From Telmatactis stephensoni (Eukaryota > Cnidaria > Anthozoa > Actiniaria > Isophelliidae): a stretch of 64,000 bases of DNA. Shown here piece after piece: positions 1 through 9,689 of the stretch. Position 1 is the first letter of the stretch. The number at the start of each line of letters is the position of its first letter. The stretch spans positions 1-64,000 of the forward strand of contig JALIZF010001714.1 of assembly GCA_029948255.1 (NCBI GenBank), given 5' to 3'. The notes below the pieces were generated by a model. That model was given only the letters and a program-made list of their open reading frames with translations, did not search any database and had not been told where the DNA came from. The translations under genes were made by a program, and so were the position numbers.

Positions 1-655
1 ATGAGTGGGTGTTTAGTGTACTTGCTATTTCGCTCCATTTCATCACACTCTCCTTTGAACCAACTCTTTCTAAGTAAGGCTCTACAAGTCGAACCTCTCT
101 CAACAGAAGCTTATCTCTTTTGTCATCCCATCTGAATGTACTCGGGGCACTGAAAGGACAAAATGAAATATTCTAAAGTAAGAATGCATTTCAAATACAA
201 CACGCTTTGAAATCTTACTTGTTATTTTTTGGCGAAATCGTTTGATCGGGCCGAGCTGGGCATGAGGTGGATGGAATACTCGATCTAGAAAGATAAGCGT
301 ATAATTTGAAAAAAGGTAGAAGTAGGTACTTTAAATTGAAGTATTTATACTTACCCATTGATGGTAAATGCCATTTTAGTTGTCTAAAGAGAAAAACAAA
401 TATTTATTTCAAAATAAGTTTACAGTTCATGCACGAGTTTACGACCACCTTGACCGACTTTCAGTCTGAAAACTTGATGAATCGTAAACAGTACAAAATG
501 TGAGCAAAATCTTTCGAAAACATGCTAGAAAACAGTACACAATAAAGCTTGAGCGTTACAAACCTCGTTTGAGTGATTAAATACACAATTAAATAAGAAA
601 CAAGCTTGATAAGTACTATGTTTTCACGGCTACGCAAAACTGCCCGACTACTTAC
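1..655. other. No gene recognised
   Basis: AT-rich sequence with stops in all frames. I see no conserved coding signal, RNA gene or clear repeat here. The last bases are the start of the intron that follows the exon at 656-799 on the minus strand. Confidence 0.5.
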
Positions 656-799
656 CGTCGCCAGGCTGAATACGGAGGACAAGACGTACCAGCGTGTCTC
701 GTCCCAGTCCACTTCCGGTCCTCGTCCGTAGTCGTCAAATCTTAAAGTCCCTAGTTCCCCATGATGCTTTATGAACTCGACAACAGGGATCCCATTCAT
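656..799 (-). CDS. Possible first coding exon, unrecognised gene
   Basis: An ATG at 799 (minus strand) opens 48 codons that end exactly at a GTAAG donor (655-651), phase 0. The peptide begins MNGIPVVEF and contains DDYGRGPEVDWDETRW followed by a hydrophobic stretch (YVLSSVFSLAT) that could start a membrane segment. An in-frame stop lies just upstream of the ATG, so this is either the true start or an exon entered at the AG just before it. I do not recognise the family and no partner exon is visible within the window, because the gene would run off the left edge. A 130-codon frame lies antisense (771-1163), so the coding strand is not certain. Confidence 0.35.
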
Positions 800-1163
800 G
801 TCTTACGATAGCCACATGGTCGATCGAACTTCGAGAAGGGAGCGAAGGGAAGATATATGTTTACAAGACTTTATTACGAAGTCATTCTTGAAGATGTTGA
901 AGAAATTACCTGCTAAGACGCTCAAATCACATACAAATGCACACACTGTCCACGATAGACCCACACTACAAGATGTCTATCAGCGTACATTTCGACCCGG
1001 GTTGTTTCAAGGACTGTCTAACATATTGAACATGTCTAATATGGAAAACAAGCTAAAACGAATTCTCACTAGTTCACACCAGATCGATGATGATCATAGC
1101 AAAAATATCACAAATGACAATACAAATGACAGTGACAAAAATGAAAGTCACAAAATGCTGTGA

Positions 1164-2397
1164 TATTTTTTTGAGAGGGTAATGTTCTGTTACGGGTCAT
1201 TTTGTGTGTTACTGTTCGAATCGAAGCTCGTCTACGGGCCGAATCAATTCGGCCCGGATAATAAGTATAAAGTGAGGTACGATAACTGTGACTGAATAAC
1301 AATTCTATGGGATAACACTAGAATTCTTGCCACCGAAAATTGCTGGAATAAACGTAGATGGACTGAGGCTTTATTTATCGCTAATCGTTGTAACATATTA
1401 TTCAATAGAGACTGTGGTAGAACAATTCCACCCAATTATATGCCTCTTATCTCTAGAATTAACTAATTCTTAAGTATACATTATTATCATTGTATGGTTT
1501 ACTGTTGAGTGTTCTCTCATTCAGAGACACACGCGCTGCCATATTGTGTTTTTGTATTCTATCAGCTCGTGCAGTGTAACCGTTTTGTTCCCATAGTTAC
1601 TGTTTTGTTTTGTTGTACGTGCGTGTAGATCGAAGCACATTCAGTTGTAACATCTATCCCTGATCATGGGTCTGGAACCCGAAAGCTCGGATTAAATATC
1701 TGAAAAACAGCGTAGATGAGATGTCTATTTAAAAATATCAAATGATCCCTACGCACAAACATATACTTAAAACAATTGTAACTTTATGCGAATAATTGCT
1801 TATAATTAATGTGGACACAAGGCGAGTCAATACATGTATGGGGATATTGTTTTTCGTACTTGCAACTTCTCAATGTATATTGCAGAGAATCTCTGTAATA
1901 TAGTTGGTTACCCTATGAAAGAAAATTTTATACTTTGTATGTGATGGAATTGTATTTATCATTCGTTTAATCTAAAGCGTCAAATACAGTAGACAATGCA
2001 GTATCTTTGACTGTGATGCAACTAGCTTTTTAAAATCAGTTAGGGACTTGTCAGAAATTAGCAGGGGGGGTGGAAACAGAGGGGGGGTCACAACTTTTTG
2101 AACCTCAGAAAAGGGAGGGGTCATGAAAAATGGGCCATTAAAAGGGGGAGGGTCATGCAAATATATGCCCGTGATCATATAGAGGTTCACCCACAGAAGA
2201 AAAAGGAAGTTCTTTATTTGGCAAAAAACGAAAAGAGAAAAAAAAAAGAACAACGGTTTACGGAACGTTATGGATATAAACTGTGAAGTACTATAGCAAG
2301 AATTTAACAAACATCTAGTTTTCATTCATAACAATGCTAAAGGGTCTTATTGAAAATATGAATGTTATTAATGTTTAATAGTAGAGTTCTGGCTATC
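1164..2397. other. Non-coding, with a G-rich tract
   Basis: No gene is visible. Around 2062-2160 there are several runs of 4-7 G on the plus strand alternating with GGTCATG-like words. This is the kind of G-run spacing that could form G-quadruplexes and probably belongs to a dispersed repeat. The rest is AT-rich and unremarkable. Confidence 0.4.
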
Positions 2398-3335
2398 CTA
2401 TTCATCACTGTCTTCAGCATCACCATCAATGCTGCTGTGAGCATCTTGATCATCATCATTTATCTCAGCATTAATACAATCACTTTCGTCATCATCATGA
2501 TTTTCATTTAAGTTGAAGCGTAGATATTGCTTGATAATGTCCTGTGATTCTTTGGTGAACAATCCCTTTTCAAAGGCATATTGGATATATGGCCTTTATG
2601 TTTTGAGGAGTCCACTTATTCCTTCATAATGAAGAGATAATGGGCCAATAGGCTCTGTAACATCATGCGACTCTTGCTGAGGTGCAATGGTTTCAACACC
2701 TCTTTTGCAGTTAGCCTCCATTCTTGTTGCCCTAGCTTTCTTTGCTTTGCTTTTATTTTGTTTTTGTTTCCTTTTTTTACTTGTTGGCTTGGAATACTGC
2801 ACCTTAAAGAGCCTGGAGCATTTTTCTTTCAATTCTGTAAGGCTATTGTTAATATCACATACTGTTGTTTGGAGAATGGTGATTTTGCCAATCTGTTGTT
2901 CAAATGACTTATGGGTAGCTTCCTCTCCATGTTTTAATTTCCCTGAAGAACTGAACAATTTGTTGTCCATAATTTTAACTTCACCAAGAAGAGAACTAAG
3001 CTTTGAAGTTATCTGTGTGCCTTTCTCAATGTTGTTGGTAATTCTGATATTATCACTAGGAACTAAGCTATAACCACCATCAAAACAGCTCCTACTGCGG
3101 CAGGATTTTCTTTATTCATCATGGAGTCTATTTGTTTCTCAATACCATCAATTTGTTGCTTCAATTGGTAAAGCTGTCGTCCAGTCCCATGAAATTGTTA
3201 CAAAGTCTTTACGATTTTGACAGTGCTTGTACTTTGCCTTGTAAAATTCAGGAAGAAAAGAATTCATAAACAAAGCTCTTGTTGTATTTGCACTGGGGAT
3301 GAATCCCATCGATGCACATCTCCATGCAGGAGGTG
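2398..3335 (-). pseudogene. Decayed gene with acidic C-terminus, family not recognised
   Basis: The best-preserved part is a frame from 2970 down to 2596 (lysine-rich centre SKPTSKKRKQ, then LSLHYEGISGLLKT), stopped by a TAA at 2596-2598. Beyond that stop the same frame runs on through YIQYAFEKGLFTKES and QDIIKQYLRF to a strongly acidic tail (DDDE, DDDQD, AEDSDE) and a TAG at 2398-2400. Upstream (3000-3335) short coding-like pieces (FYKAKYKHCQNRKDF; QQIDGIEKQIDSMMN) appear in different frames. One nonsense codon plus frame changes mean no full protein can be made. A long coiled coil is likely in the intact form. I do not recognise the family; linkage to a transposon is possible but unproven. 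Confidence 0.5.
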
Positions 3336-3354
3336 GTTGATACGGTTTAAGTGG

Positions 3355-3760
3355 TCAATCGGTCGGGTTTAAGAGGTCGATCGGGTTGATCTCGGGCTGA
3401 ATCGAGTTAGTAAGTGTACTGCCATTGGAATACTTCAATCCAAATTCATGCTTTTTTCGAGTAAATCGCCGTATCTCAATATCAGTAAGACCTAAAAATA
3501 ATTCAGTTGTAAAGCAATGAGAAGTAAAGCTCTCCCTATTTGAATATTATCAGTGTCGAAACGAAATACAAAACGAGCTTAAAATTACCAAACTTGTGTA
3601 GATCTTCAACTTGTACATCTGCTAAATGGTCAAATTTGTACACCCCGAATCTTTTAAATAATGCCTCAAACTTCGCAAAGTCCACAAACTTCAAAAAAGT
3701 AGATGTCAGCTGATCATTTGAACTCACACATTCACTACCTTCACAACGTTGACTTGCCAT
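3355..3760 (-). CDS. Two-exon gene with SAM-like domain
   Basis: Exon 1 is 3760-3589: it starts MASQRCEGSE and ends AAGTTTG at a GTAATT donor. Exon 2 is 3491-3355: TTTTTAG acceptor, reading LTDIEIRRFTRKKHEFG, with a TGA stop at 3357-3355. The splice joins in frame (G plus GT gives Gly), giving 102 residues. From about residue 22 the pattern FLKFVDFAKFEALF, then DVQVEDLHKFGLTD and a basic helix matches the five-helix layout of SAM domains (usually protein-protein interaction), including the buried DL-x-x-x-G step. The last residues (NPIDLLNPTD) come from low-complexity DNA, so the true 3' end may differ. It starts 195 bp from a plus-strand gene on the other side of a hairpin. Family assignment is from pattern only. 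Confidence 0.5.
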
Positions 3761-3832
3761 GATGGTTGAAAGAGACTGACATTTCTGAGCAATCAGTCAT
3801 TTTGTACAGCAGAATGATACACGACTTGGGTA

Positions 3833-3884
3833 GGTACTTCACTTATGGTACTTGGGAGTTTTCAAGTACCATAAGTAAAGTAAC
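3833..3884. promoter_or_regulatory. Hairpin in a divergent intergenic region
   Basis: An inverted repeat with arms of about 21 bp (core ACTTATGGTACTTG and CAAGTACCATAAGT) around an 8-bp loop lies between the minus-strand ATG at 3760 and the plus-strand ATG at 3956. The short shared intergenic region suggests a common promoter, but a foldback element remnant would look the same. No TATA box is evident. Confidence 0.4.
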
Positions 3885-4571
3885 TACCACTAAGTCTCGC
3901 ATACATGATGTACCTACTCTGTCACTGACCTAATAAAGTGTGGGCTCAAACAAAAATGGCGGACCAGCTTCCAGTTAGTGTAGATGTGGACTGTAAGCTC
4001 AAAAATGATAAAGAAAAGTTAAATTTCTCTGAGCAAAGAAGTAAAATCAGGTTAGAGTCTACTTTGACAGAAAATCTTAGGAAATCATTGCAGTCGTGCA
4101 AAGCTAGTGAGAACGAGGAAAAGCTCGAAGGACTTGCTGTGTTTTTTAGAAAAAACACTGTCAAAACTCGAATTTTGGAAGGTCTGTTGTACATTCTTAG
4201 ACAGCTTTTGGCATCATATGATGGATCTAAAGCATTTGGATATCTCCCGTATAATGACGCCTATGGTATATTTTGTGGTTTCATGGAAAGAGAAGTAGAA
4301 GATAAGGAATTTCGAAATCACCTTTTGCATGAGGAATATGGACTGTGTGTTTATGTGATAAAAGTGCTTGATAATTGGTACATTATTCTGCAAAATGATA
4401 CTGTAGCTATAGACAAGTTTCTCTTGGAACTTGACCAACTTCTGTCAAAAGATAAGGCGGATAACTTTTCAAGATTTGATTTGAATGTGGAGTCATTAAA
4501 GAGAGTATTACAGTCTATGGATACAGAATACAACAAATCTGTTTTGAAAGCCATGATTTTTGCTACAGCTT

Positions 4572-4722
4572 TGTTATATATTGACCATTCTGCGGTTGTT
4601 ATCGTGCGCGCATGCGCGTTTGGACCATGTGCTTTTGGCGGTCAGCCATGTTGGAATAAACGAGTTACAGACCAGCAATTTAGTCTCTTTCTACTGTTTA
4701 CTTCTGGTTTTACATTACAACA
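4572..4722 (+). repeat. 5' LTR of gypsy element
   Basis: A 151-bp LTR beginning TGTTATATATTG and ending TTACAACA. It contains a self-complementary alternating purine-pyrimidine core (GCGCGCATGCGCG, about 4605-4617) and AATAAA in the second half, a likely polyadenylation signal. The flanking duplication AGCTT precedes it. The upstream reading frame stays open through the whole LTR. Confidence 0.93.
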
Positions 4723-4765
4723 ACTGGCGACGAGGATAAAAATCAAGTGTTCTTCAAGTGTTCAA

Positions 4766-5455
4766 ATGGCACAATCACAAATTGGCTTGATAGAGCCGTT
4801 TGACGGCGACGACTTTTCTGACTACAGTGAAAGACTGGACTCGTATTTAATCGCGAACAAGATCGGTATTGTGGATTCAGACGCCAACGAAGCTACAAAG
4901 AAAGCTGCGGATCAGCAAAAAGTAGCTGCAGCTATATCACTTATGGGAAAGTCAGCCTATAAAGTGTTGAAAGATCTCTGTTTACCAGATAAACCTACGG
5001 ACAAAACCTACATACAGCTCAAGGAAATCCTACAAAGTTACTACAAACCCAAAGTACTTGAAGTCGCTGAATCTTACCGCTTCCACCACACAATCCAAAG
5101 TGAGAACGAAAGTGTTATTGAATACGCGAACAAGCTGAAACGCTTGGCCGTACATTGCAATTTTGGGCCATTTCTGACCAGAGCTTTGAGGGACCAATTT
5201 GTGGGGGGAGTGAGAAGTCAAGCTACCAAGAAAAAATTACTGGCCGAAGACAGAACATTTGAGCAAGCTTTAAAAGTCGCTCAGGCCGACGAGTTAGCCG
5301 AGAAAGAATCAAAACGACTTGTGGAAGTTACGGATATTCCTACAAACCCACATATACACGCTGTAGCTGCCCATAAAGATAAGTCTAAACCTGTTGCTAC
5401 GCCATCCACTGCTGGAGGAAAAAATGCTACCGATGTGATTCAACTCAACACCTAG
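4766..5455 (+). CDS. gag: Gypsy Gag
   Basis: Starts at the ATG at 4766 (MAQSQIGLIEPFDGDDF) and ends at the TAG at 5453-5455, 229 residues. The segment from WSxYxERLD-like (FSDYSERLDSYLIANKIG) through LKEILQSYYKPK and RFHHTIQSENESVIEYANKL is the retrotransposon-gag capsid fold known from Ty3/gypsy. The frame stops just where the nucleocapsid zinc knuckles should begin. Two CCHC knuckles (CYRCDSTQHLADKC and CNYCHKTGHLAKVC) are encoded immediately afterwards in the -1 frame, continuous with pol. Capsid assembly and RNA packaging would be its role. The upstream frame is open through the LTR into the interrupted exon, which is chance or a fusion. Confidence 0.85.
   Translation: MAQSQIGLIEPFDGDDFSDYSERLDSYLIANKIGIVDSDANEATKKAADQQKVAAAISLMGKSAYKVLKDLCLPDKPTDKTYIQLKEILQSYYKPKVLEVAESYRFHHTIQSENESVIEYANKLKRLAVHCNFGPFLTRALRDQFVGGVRSQATKKKLLAEDRTFEQALKVAQADELAEKESKRLVEVTDIPTNPHIHAVAAHKDKSKPVATPSTAGGKNATDVIQLNT
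5419..5425 (+). promoter_or_regulatory. Gag-pol frame change at A-AAA-AAT
   Basis: In the gag frame the codons read GGA AAA AAT. The heptamer A-AAA-AAT fits the X-XXY-YYZ rule for -1 ribosomal slippage, and a -1 shift here opens the zinc knuckles and the whole pol frame. The alternative is a one-base loss from the A-run (six A; seven would fuse gag and pol). Because the shift lies before the knuckles, unshifted Gag would lack nucleocapsid, which argues for an indel or an assembly error. Confidence 0.5.
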
Positions 5456-8400
5456 CTGATAAATGCATTCATGCTAATTCTACTTGTAATTATTGTCATA
5501 AGACAGGACACTTGGCTAAAGTGTGTTTTAAAAGAAAGAGAGAAAGTGGTCCTAATGCCCAGACCAATCTTGTTATAACTACATCTACAAATGAAGTGGA
5601 GGACATGTTTAGTCCTGCCCAGACCAGTCGTGTTACAGCGACACCTACAAATGAAGTGAAGGAGGATGTGTTTAATACGGATACTGTTTACATGCGAAGT
5701 GTTGATTCATCTACAAATTCCCCTTTGTACAAATTTACAACTACAATTGAAGATAAGGATGTTGTTATGGAAATAGACACTGGCAGTGCTGTGACACTGT
5801 TAAGTTCAAGTGACTTTAAGAGGTTAGGGGGCAGTACAAGTACCCTTAAACCTGCTACACTCATTCTTAAAAGCTACACTGGAGACACCATAAAATGCCT
5901 TGGAGAGAAAGAGATGTGTGTGAGAGTGGGGGATGAAGTGCATGATCTTACTATCAGAGTTGTTGACGGACCTTCTTTGTTAGGAAGGGACTTGATGAAT
6001 AAGTTTGCTCTACCCTGGCACCATATATTCAGTGTGGTATCTACAACTTCAGATGATATAATTCAACAGTACCCTGAACTATTTGACAATAGTACAGTAG
6101 GAAAACTCAAGGATGTGCAAGTGTCTTTGAAAGTAAATGATGATAATCCTGTATTTGTGAAGCCCAGGGTAGTACCCTTCGCTGTTCGTAGTCAGTATGA
6201 GGCGGCCTTAGAGAAGCTTGAAGCAGAGGATATTATTGAAAAGGTTGAACATTCTGACTGGGCCTCTCCAACAGTTCCTGTTGTGAAGCCTGATGGTGGC
6301 ATGAGGATATGTGGTGACTACTCTGTCACCATAAATAAGCATTCTGTTTTAGAACAGTACCCCGTACCTACCCTTGAAGAGTTACTTAGTAAGCTGTCTG
6401 GCGGAAGTAAATACACCAAACTGGATCTCTCCCAAGCAAACCACCAATTAGAGTTGACGCCTGAAAGCAGGAAATATACTACTATAAATACCCACAAAGG
6501 ACTGTACCAATACAAACGCCTTACTTACGGTATTAACAGTGCAGTCTCTATTTTCCAGCGAACAATAGAGAATGCCCTTCAGGACTTGCCTGGATGTTGT
6601 GTCTACATTGATGACATACTAATTACTGGAGAAACGGATGAAATACACTTGAAAAACCTACATGGAGTACTTCAACGATTACAGGAACTAGGTCTAAAGC
6701 TTAAGAAGGACAAGTTCCATTTCATGATGGATGAAATTGTGTACCTGGGGTTTGCCATCACTGCTGCAGGGGTTGCGCCAACTAAGGAGAAAGTTCAGGC
6801 CATAAAGGATGCTGCCCCTCCTACTAATGTTGCTGAATTACAGTCCTTTATTGGCTCTGCTAATTTCCTTCGTAAATTTGTTCCAGATTTTGCTGAAATC
6901 CTGTCCCCTCTGTACCAACTACTTAAAAAGGAGACCACCTGGAGATGGGGGAAGAGGGAGCAGGATGCATTTACAAACATTAAGTCTGCTATGTGTTCAG
7001 ATACTGTTTTGCGGCATTATGATCCGGCTGCAGAATTAGTTCTTCAATGTGATGCTTCTTCTGTGGGGCTCGGGGCAGCCTTACTACAGCCAGGCCCAGA
7101 TGGTGTGTTACAACCAGTAGCTTATGCTTCTAGGACATTGAACAGTGCTGAACAAAATTACTCCCAGATTGAGCGGGAATCCTTAGCTATTGTGTTTGGT
7201 ATTATAAAGTTTCGCCAATATCTACTGGGCCGGCATTTTAAACTGCTGACTGATCACAAGCCCCTTATTACACTTCTCGGAGAGCACAAGCCGGTACCAC
7301 AACTAGCATCGGCAAGGATAAAGCGATGGGCCCTTCTTCTAGCAGCATACGATTACACTATTGAATACATTGCTGGCAAAGACAACGTATTTGCGGATTA
7401 TTTATCCAGGAAACCAGTGAAAGCTAAATCTTCACCCGAGGAGCACGTTAATGTGCAAGTTATGTTTATTGAAGGAGAACAGGTTATCGACTCTACCATG
7501 GTTGCTATGGAAACCAGGAAGGATCCAATTTTAAGCAAAGTTCTGTACTTTACTAAACATGGATGGCCAGAGAAACCAGGCCCTGAATATTTCCCTTACT
7601 ACACTAAGAGGTTTGAACTTACACAAGAAGAGGATATTTTGCTTTGGGATTCTAGGGTTGTTATCCCCGACTCCCTTCGTGTTATACTACTTAAGGACCT
7701 ACATGCAGAGCACTTAGGCATGGTCAAAATGAAGCAGTTAGCCCGTCGTTACTTATGGTGGCCTAAGCTGGATAAAGACTTAGAGGAAACTGTTAAGCTG
7801 TGTTCAGCTTGCCAAGAGGCTGCTAAAGCCCCTCCATCGTCTCAACATGCTTCTTGGTCTTGGCCCGGGGGACCATGGAAACGCTTACACCTGGACTTTG
7901 CTGGGCCTTATCAAGGTAAAATGTTCTTAGTGATTGTTGATGCGTATTCCAAGTTTATGGATATCATACCCATGACACATGCCACCTCTACAACTACCAT
8001 TGCTGCTTTACGTCATACTTTTAGCTATTTTGGACTACCGGAACACTTAGTTACTGATAATGGTAGTCAATTTACCAGTGCTGAATTCCAGACATTCCTT
8101 AGAGACAATTGCATCCAGCACACCACTACTGCTCCCGCCCATCCTGCCACTAATGGGCTGGCCGAACGTTATGTTGGGGACTTCAAGGATAAACTTAACA
8201 AGATTGGGGATACCGGTGAGTCTTTACAAACCAAACTAGACAGGTATCTGTTAACTTACAGGGCCACGCCCACTTCACTTGGAAAGACGCCTGCAGAACT
8301 GCTCATGAACAGGCAGCCCAGACTAAGACTTAGTGCCCTTAGGAGCTGTCCTAGCAAACAGGAAGTAAAGGTTTTCCAGGACAATCTCCATAATAGACCT

Positions 8401-8847
8401 AAGTACAGCCAGGACCAACCTGTGTTTGTTCGTAATTTTGGAAAGGGGGCACGATGGGTACCTGGGATGATTATTGGTACTATCAGTCCCAGGAACTATG
8501 ATATTCAAGTAGGAGATGTAGTTTGGAAACGTCACGAGGAACAGTTACGTCCACGACACATCCCCACAAGTCAGTGTACCAACTCTCAATTTGTACCTAA
8601 TCAGGGGGATGCTCCCACTATGAGCTTTACATTACCTATTGCTCCTACTACAGACCAGGGGGGTTCACCATTAGACTTGGCAGAAATTCCAGAGACTTAC
8701 TCTATGCCTGCTTGTGTAAGCCCTACTGGGTCCGCACCACCTAATGATGGCAGTGCTCTTACAACGTCACAGCCTACTACTCCTCAAGTCAGGAGATATC
8801 CCTTACGGGAAAGGAAACCACCTGAAAGATTTATTGAACAGTGTTAA
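5425..8847 (+). CDS. pol: Gypsy Pol polyprotein (with zinc knuckles)
   Basis: Continuous from the frame change at 5425 to the TAA at 8845-8847; a TTG at 5512 is the first start-like codon but initiation there is unlikely. Counting from 5512: aspartic protease motif DTGS at residue 89; reverse transcriptase with YIDD at 365; RNase H beginning LQCDASS (Asp 514) with TDHKPL; integrase zinc-binding region (HAEHLG ... CSACQ) and catalytic D795, D849 (VTDNGSQF) and E885 (GLAERYV), the last two 35 residues apart as in retroviral-type integrases. A basic tail (RRYPLRERKPP) ends the protein. No internal stop is seen. It would supply proteolysis, cDNA synthesis and integration for this element. No chromodomain is evident. 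Confidence 0.93.
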   Translation, partial: CYRCDSTQHLADKCIHANSTCNYCHKTGHLAKVCFKRKRESGPNAQTNLVITTSTNEVEDMFSPAQTSRVTATPTNEVKEDVFNTDTVYMRSVDSSTNSPLYKFTTTIEDKDVVMEIDTGSAVTLLSSSDFKRLGGSTSTLKPATLILKSYTGDTIKCLGEKEMCVRVGDEVHDLTIRVVDGPSLLGRDLMNKFALPWHHIFSVVSTTSDDIIQQYPELFDNSTVGKLKDVQVSLKVNDDNPVFVKPRVVPFAVRSQYEAALEKLEAEDIIEKVEHSDWASPTVPVVKPDGGMRICGDYSVTINKHSVLEQYPVPTLEELLSKLSGGSKYTKLDLSQANHQLELTPESRKYTTINTHKGLYQYKRLTYGINSAVSIFQRTIENALQDLPGCCVYIDDILITGETDEIHLKNLHGVLQRLQELGLKLKKDKFHFMMDEIVYLGFAITAAGVAPTKEKVQAIKDAAPPTNVAELQSFIGSANFLRKFVPDFAEILSPLYQLLKKETTWRWGKREQDAFTNIKSAMCSDTVLRHYDPAAELVLQCDASSVGLGAALLQPGPDGVLQPVAYASRTLNSAEQNYSQIERESLAIVFGIIKFRQYLLGRHFKLLTDHKPLITLLGEHKPVPQLASARIKRWALLLAAYDYTIEYIAGKDNVFADYLSRKPVKAKSSPEEHVNVQVMFIEGEQVIDSTMVAMETRKDPILSKVLYFTKHGWPEKPGPEYFPYYTKRFELTQEEDILLWDSRVVIPDSLRVILLKDLHAEHLGMVKMKQLARRYLWWPKLDKDLEETVKLCSACQEAAKAPPSSQHASWSWPGGPWKRLHLDFAGPYQGKMFLVIVDAYSKFMDIIPMTHATSTTTIAALRHTFSYFGLPEHLVTDNGSQFTSAEFQTFLRDNCIQHTTTAPAHPATNGLAERYVGDFKDKLNKIGDTGESLQTKLDRYLLTYRATPTSLGKTPAELLMNRQPRLRLSALRSCPSKQEVKVFQDNLHNRPKYSQDQPVFVRNFGKGARWVPGMIIGTISPRNYDIQVGDVVWKRHEEQLRPRHIPTSQCTNSQFVPNQGDAPTMSFTLPIAPTTDQGGSPLDLAEIPETYSMPACVSPTGSAPPNDGSALTTSQPTTPQVRRYPLRERKPPERFIEQC

Positions 8848-8932
8848 AGTAGAAAACTGTTGCTTAGACAATGATTGAACAGACTCTCCTTATTTAACTT
8901 TATTTGTTAGCCTTCTTTCATAGGGGGGCAGT

Positions 8933-9083
8933 TGTTATATATTGACCATTCTGCGGTTGTTATTGTGCGCGCATGCGCGTTTGGACCATGTGCTTTTGGC
9001 GGTCAGCCATGTTGGAATAAACGAGTTACAGACCAGCAAATTAGTCTCTTTCTACTGTTTACTTCTGGTTTTACATTACAACA
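8933..9083 (+). repeat. 3' LTR of gypsy element
   Basis: The partner of the LTR at 4572. Two substitutions are seen by eye (TTATCGTG versus TTATTGTG, and AGCAATTTA versus AGCAAATTA). It is preceded by the polypurine tract AGGGGGGCAGT and followed by the duplicated AGCTT. Confidence 0.93.
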
Positions 9084-9342
9084 AGCTTCAAGGACGAAGG
9101 TTCAAGAACTAGGCATTAAGCCAGACAATGCTGTTAAGTTGCTCAATAAAGTTGTGACTGCATCAACTGAATGTGAAAGAGCTAATGAAGCAGCAGAGTT
9201 GAATCAATTACTGAGATGTCATCTCCCAGCAAGGCTTGAAGGCACACAGTGGCTTCTCGTATTGTTCTTCTATAGCACTTGTCATCTGGGTATTTCCCTT
9301 CTTGGTTACACTTTTGCATCACTACTGAAATTGGGAATTTAA

Positions 9343-9689
9343 ATTCCCTTGTTACGTCAATCTGAGTGGCTGGCGTTGAACTACATGTAGCTGTGTTATA
9401 CAAAGTCTTTTTAATATTCTGAAAATAAATATTACAGTGTCACAAGGGTTTGTTATCTTAATCTATTCAGTAAGGGTTTGTTATCTTAATCTATTCAGTT
9501 ACATTTACTGTGATTACATATTGGACATATTTTTTAAAACTTAAGCTTAAGATTTGATTTTTTCTTATCTATCAATCAATCCATCCTTAACTTGGGGACA
9601 TGACATCCATCATCATTCAAATCAACCAATGACTAAATATAACTTAATCATTCTAAGCTAGATATACAGTGCAATGATTTTTCCTTACT
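9343..9689. other. No gene recognised
   Basis: AT-rich sequence. A 31-bp direct repeat (AAGGGTTTGTTATCTTAATC..., two copies at about 9444-9498) is the only structure seen. Confidence 0.5.

Larger units (their letters stand above)
4572..9083 (+). mobile_element. Ty3/gypsy LTR retrotransposon, nearly intact
   Basis: A 4512-bp element bounded by 151-bp direct repeats (TG...CA). The 5-bp duplication AGCTT stands at 4567-4571 and 9084-9088. A primer-binding site follows the 5' LTR (TGGCGACGAGG from about 4725) and a polypurine tract (AGGGGGG, 8922-8928) precedes the 3' LTR. Gag is followed by protease, reverse transcriptase, RNase H and integrase, the gypsy order. By eye the LTRs differ at 2 of 151 positions, so the insertion is fairly recent. 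The only coding defect seen is a single frame change between gag and pol in an A-run (5419-5424). There is no envelope-like frame. It sits inside an exon of another gene. Confidence 0.93.
3956..9342 (+). pseudogene. Unrecognised gene split by a gypsy insertion
   Basis: Coding sequence runs 3956-4571 and resumes at 9084-9342. Removing the gypsy element and one copy of its AGCTT duplication joins the halves in frame (ATA then SRTKVQELG), so one exon was cut by the insertion. The frame is also open upstream to 3938; MADQLPVSV at 3956 is the more natural start. The first half is charged and helical (KLEGLAVFF, GLLYILRQLL, LLELDQLLSKDKAD); the second begins TKVQELGIKPDNAVKLL. The last ~35 codons before the stop at 9340-9342 look like read-through into intron. 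No domain is recognised. The gene is presumably inactive on this haplotype, or yields a host-LTR-gag fusion because the frame stays open through the LTR into gag. Confidence 0.6.

Noticed and set aside
771..1163. 130-codon plus-strand frame
   Set aside because: No family, no splice context, and it overlaps antisense to a better-supported exon; composition is Asn/Asp/Lys-rich as expected of AT-rich random DNA.
3938..5455. A single 505-residue protein
   Set aside because: It is a chance fusion of an interrupted exon, the gypsy LTR and gag; target duplications show the insertion.
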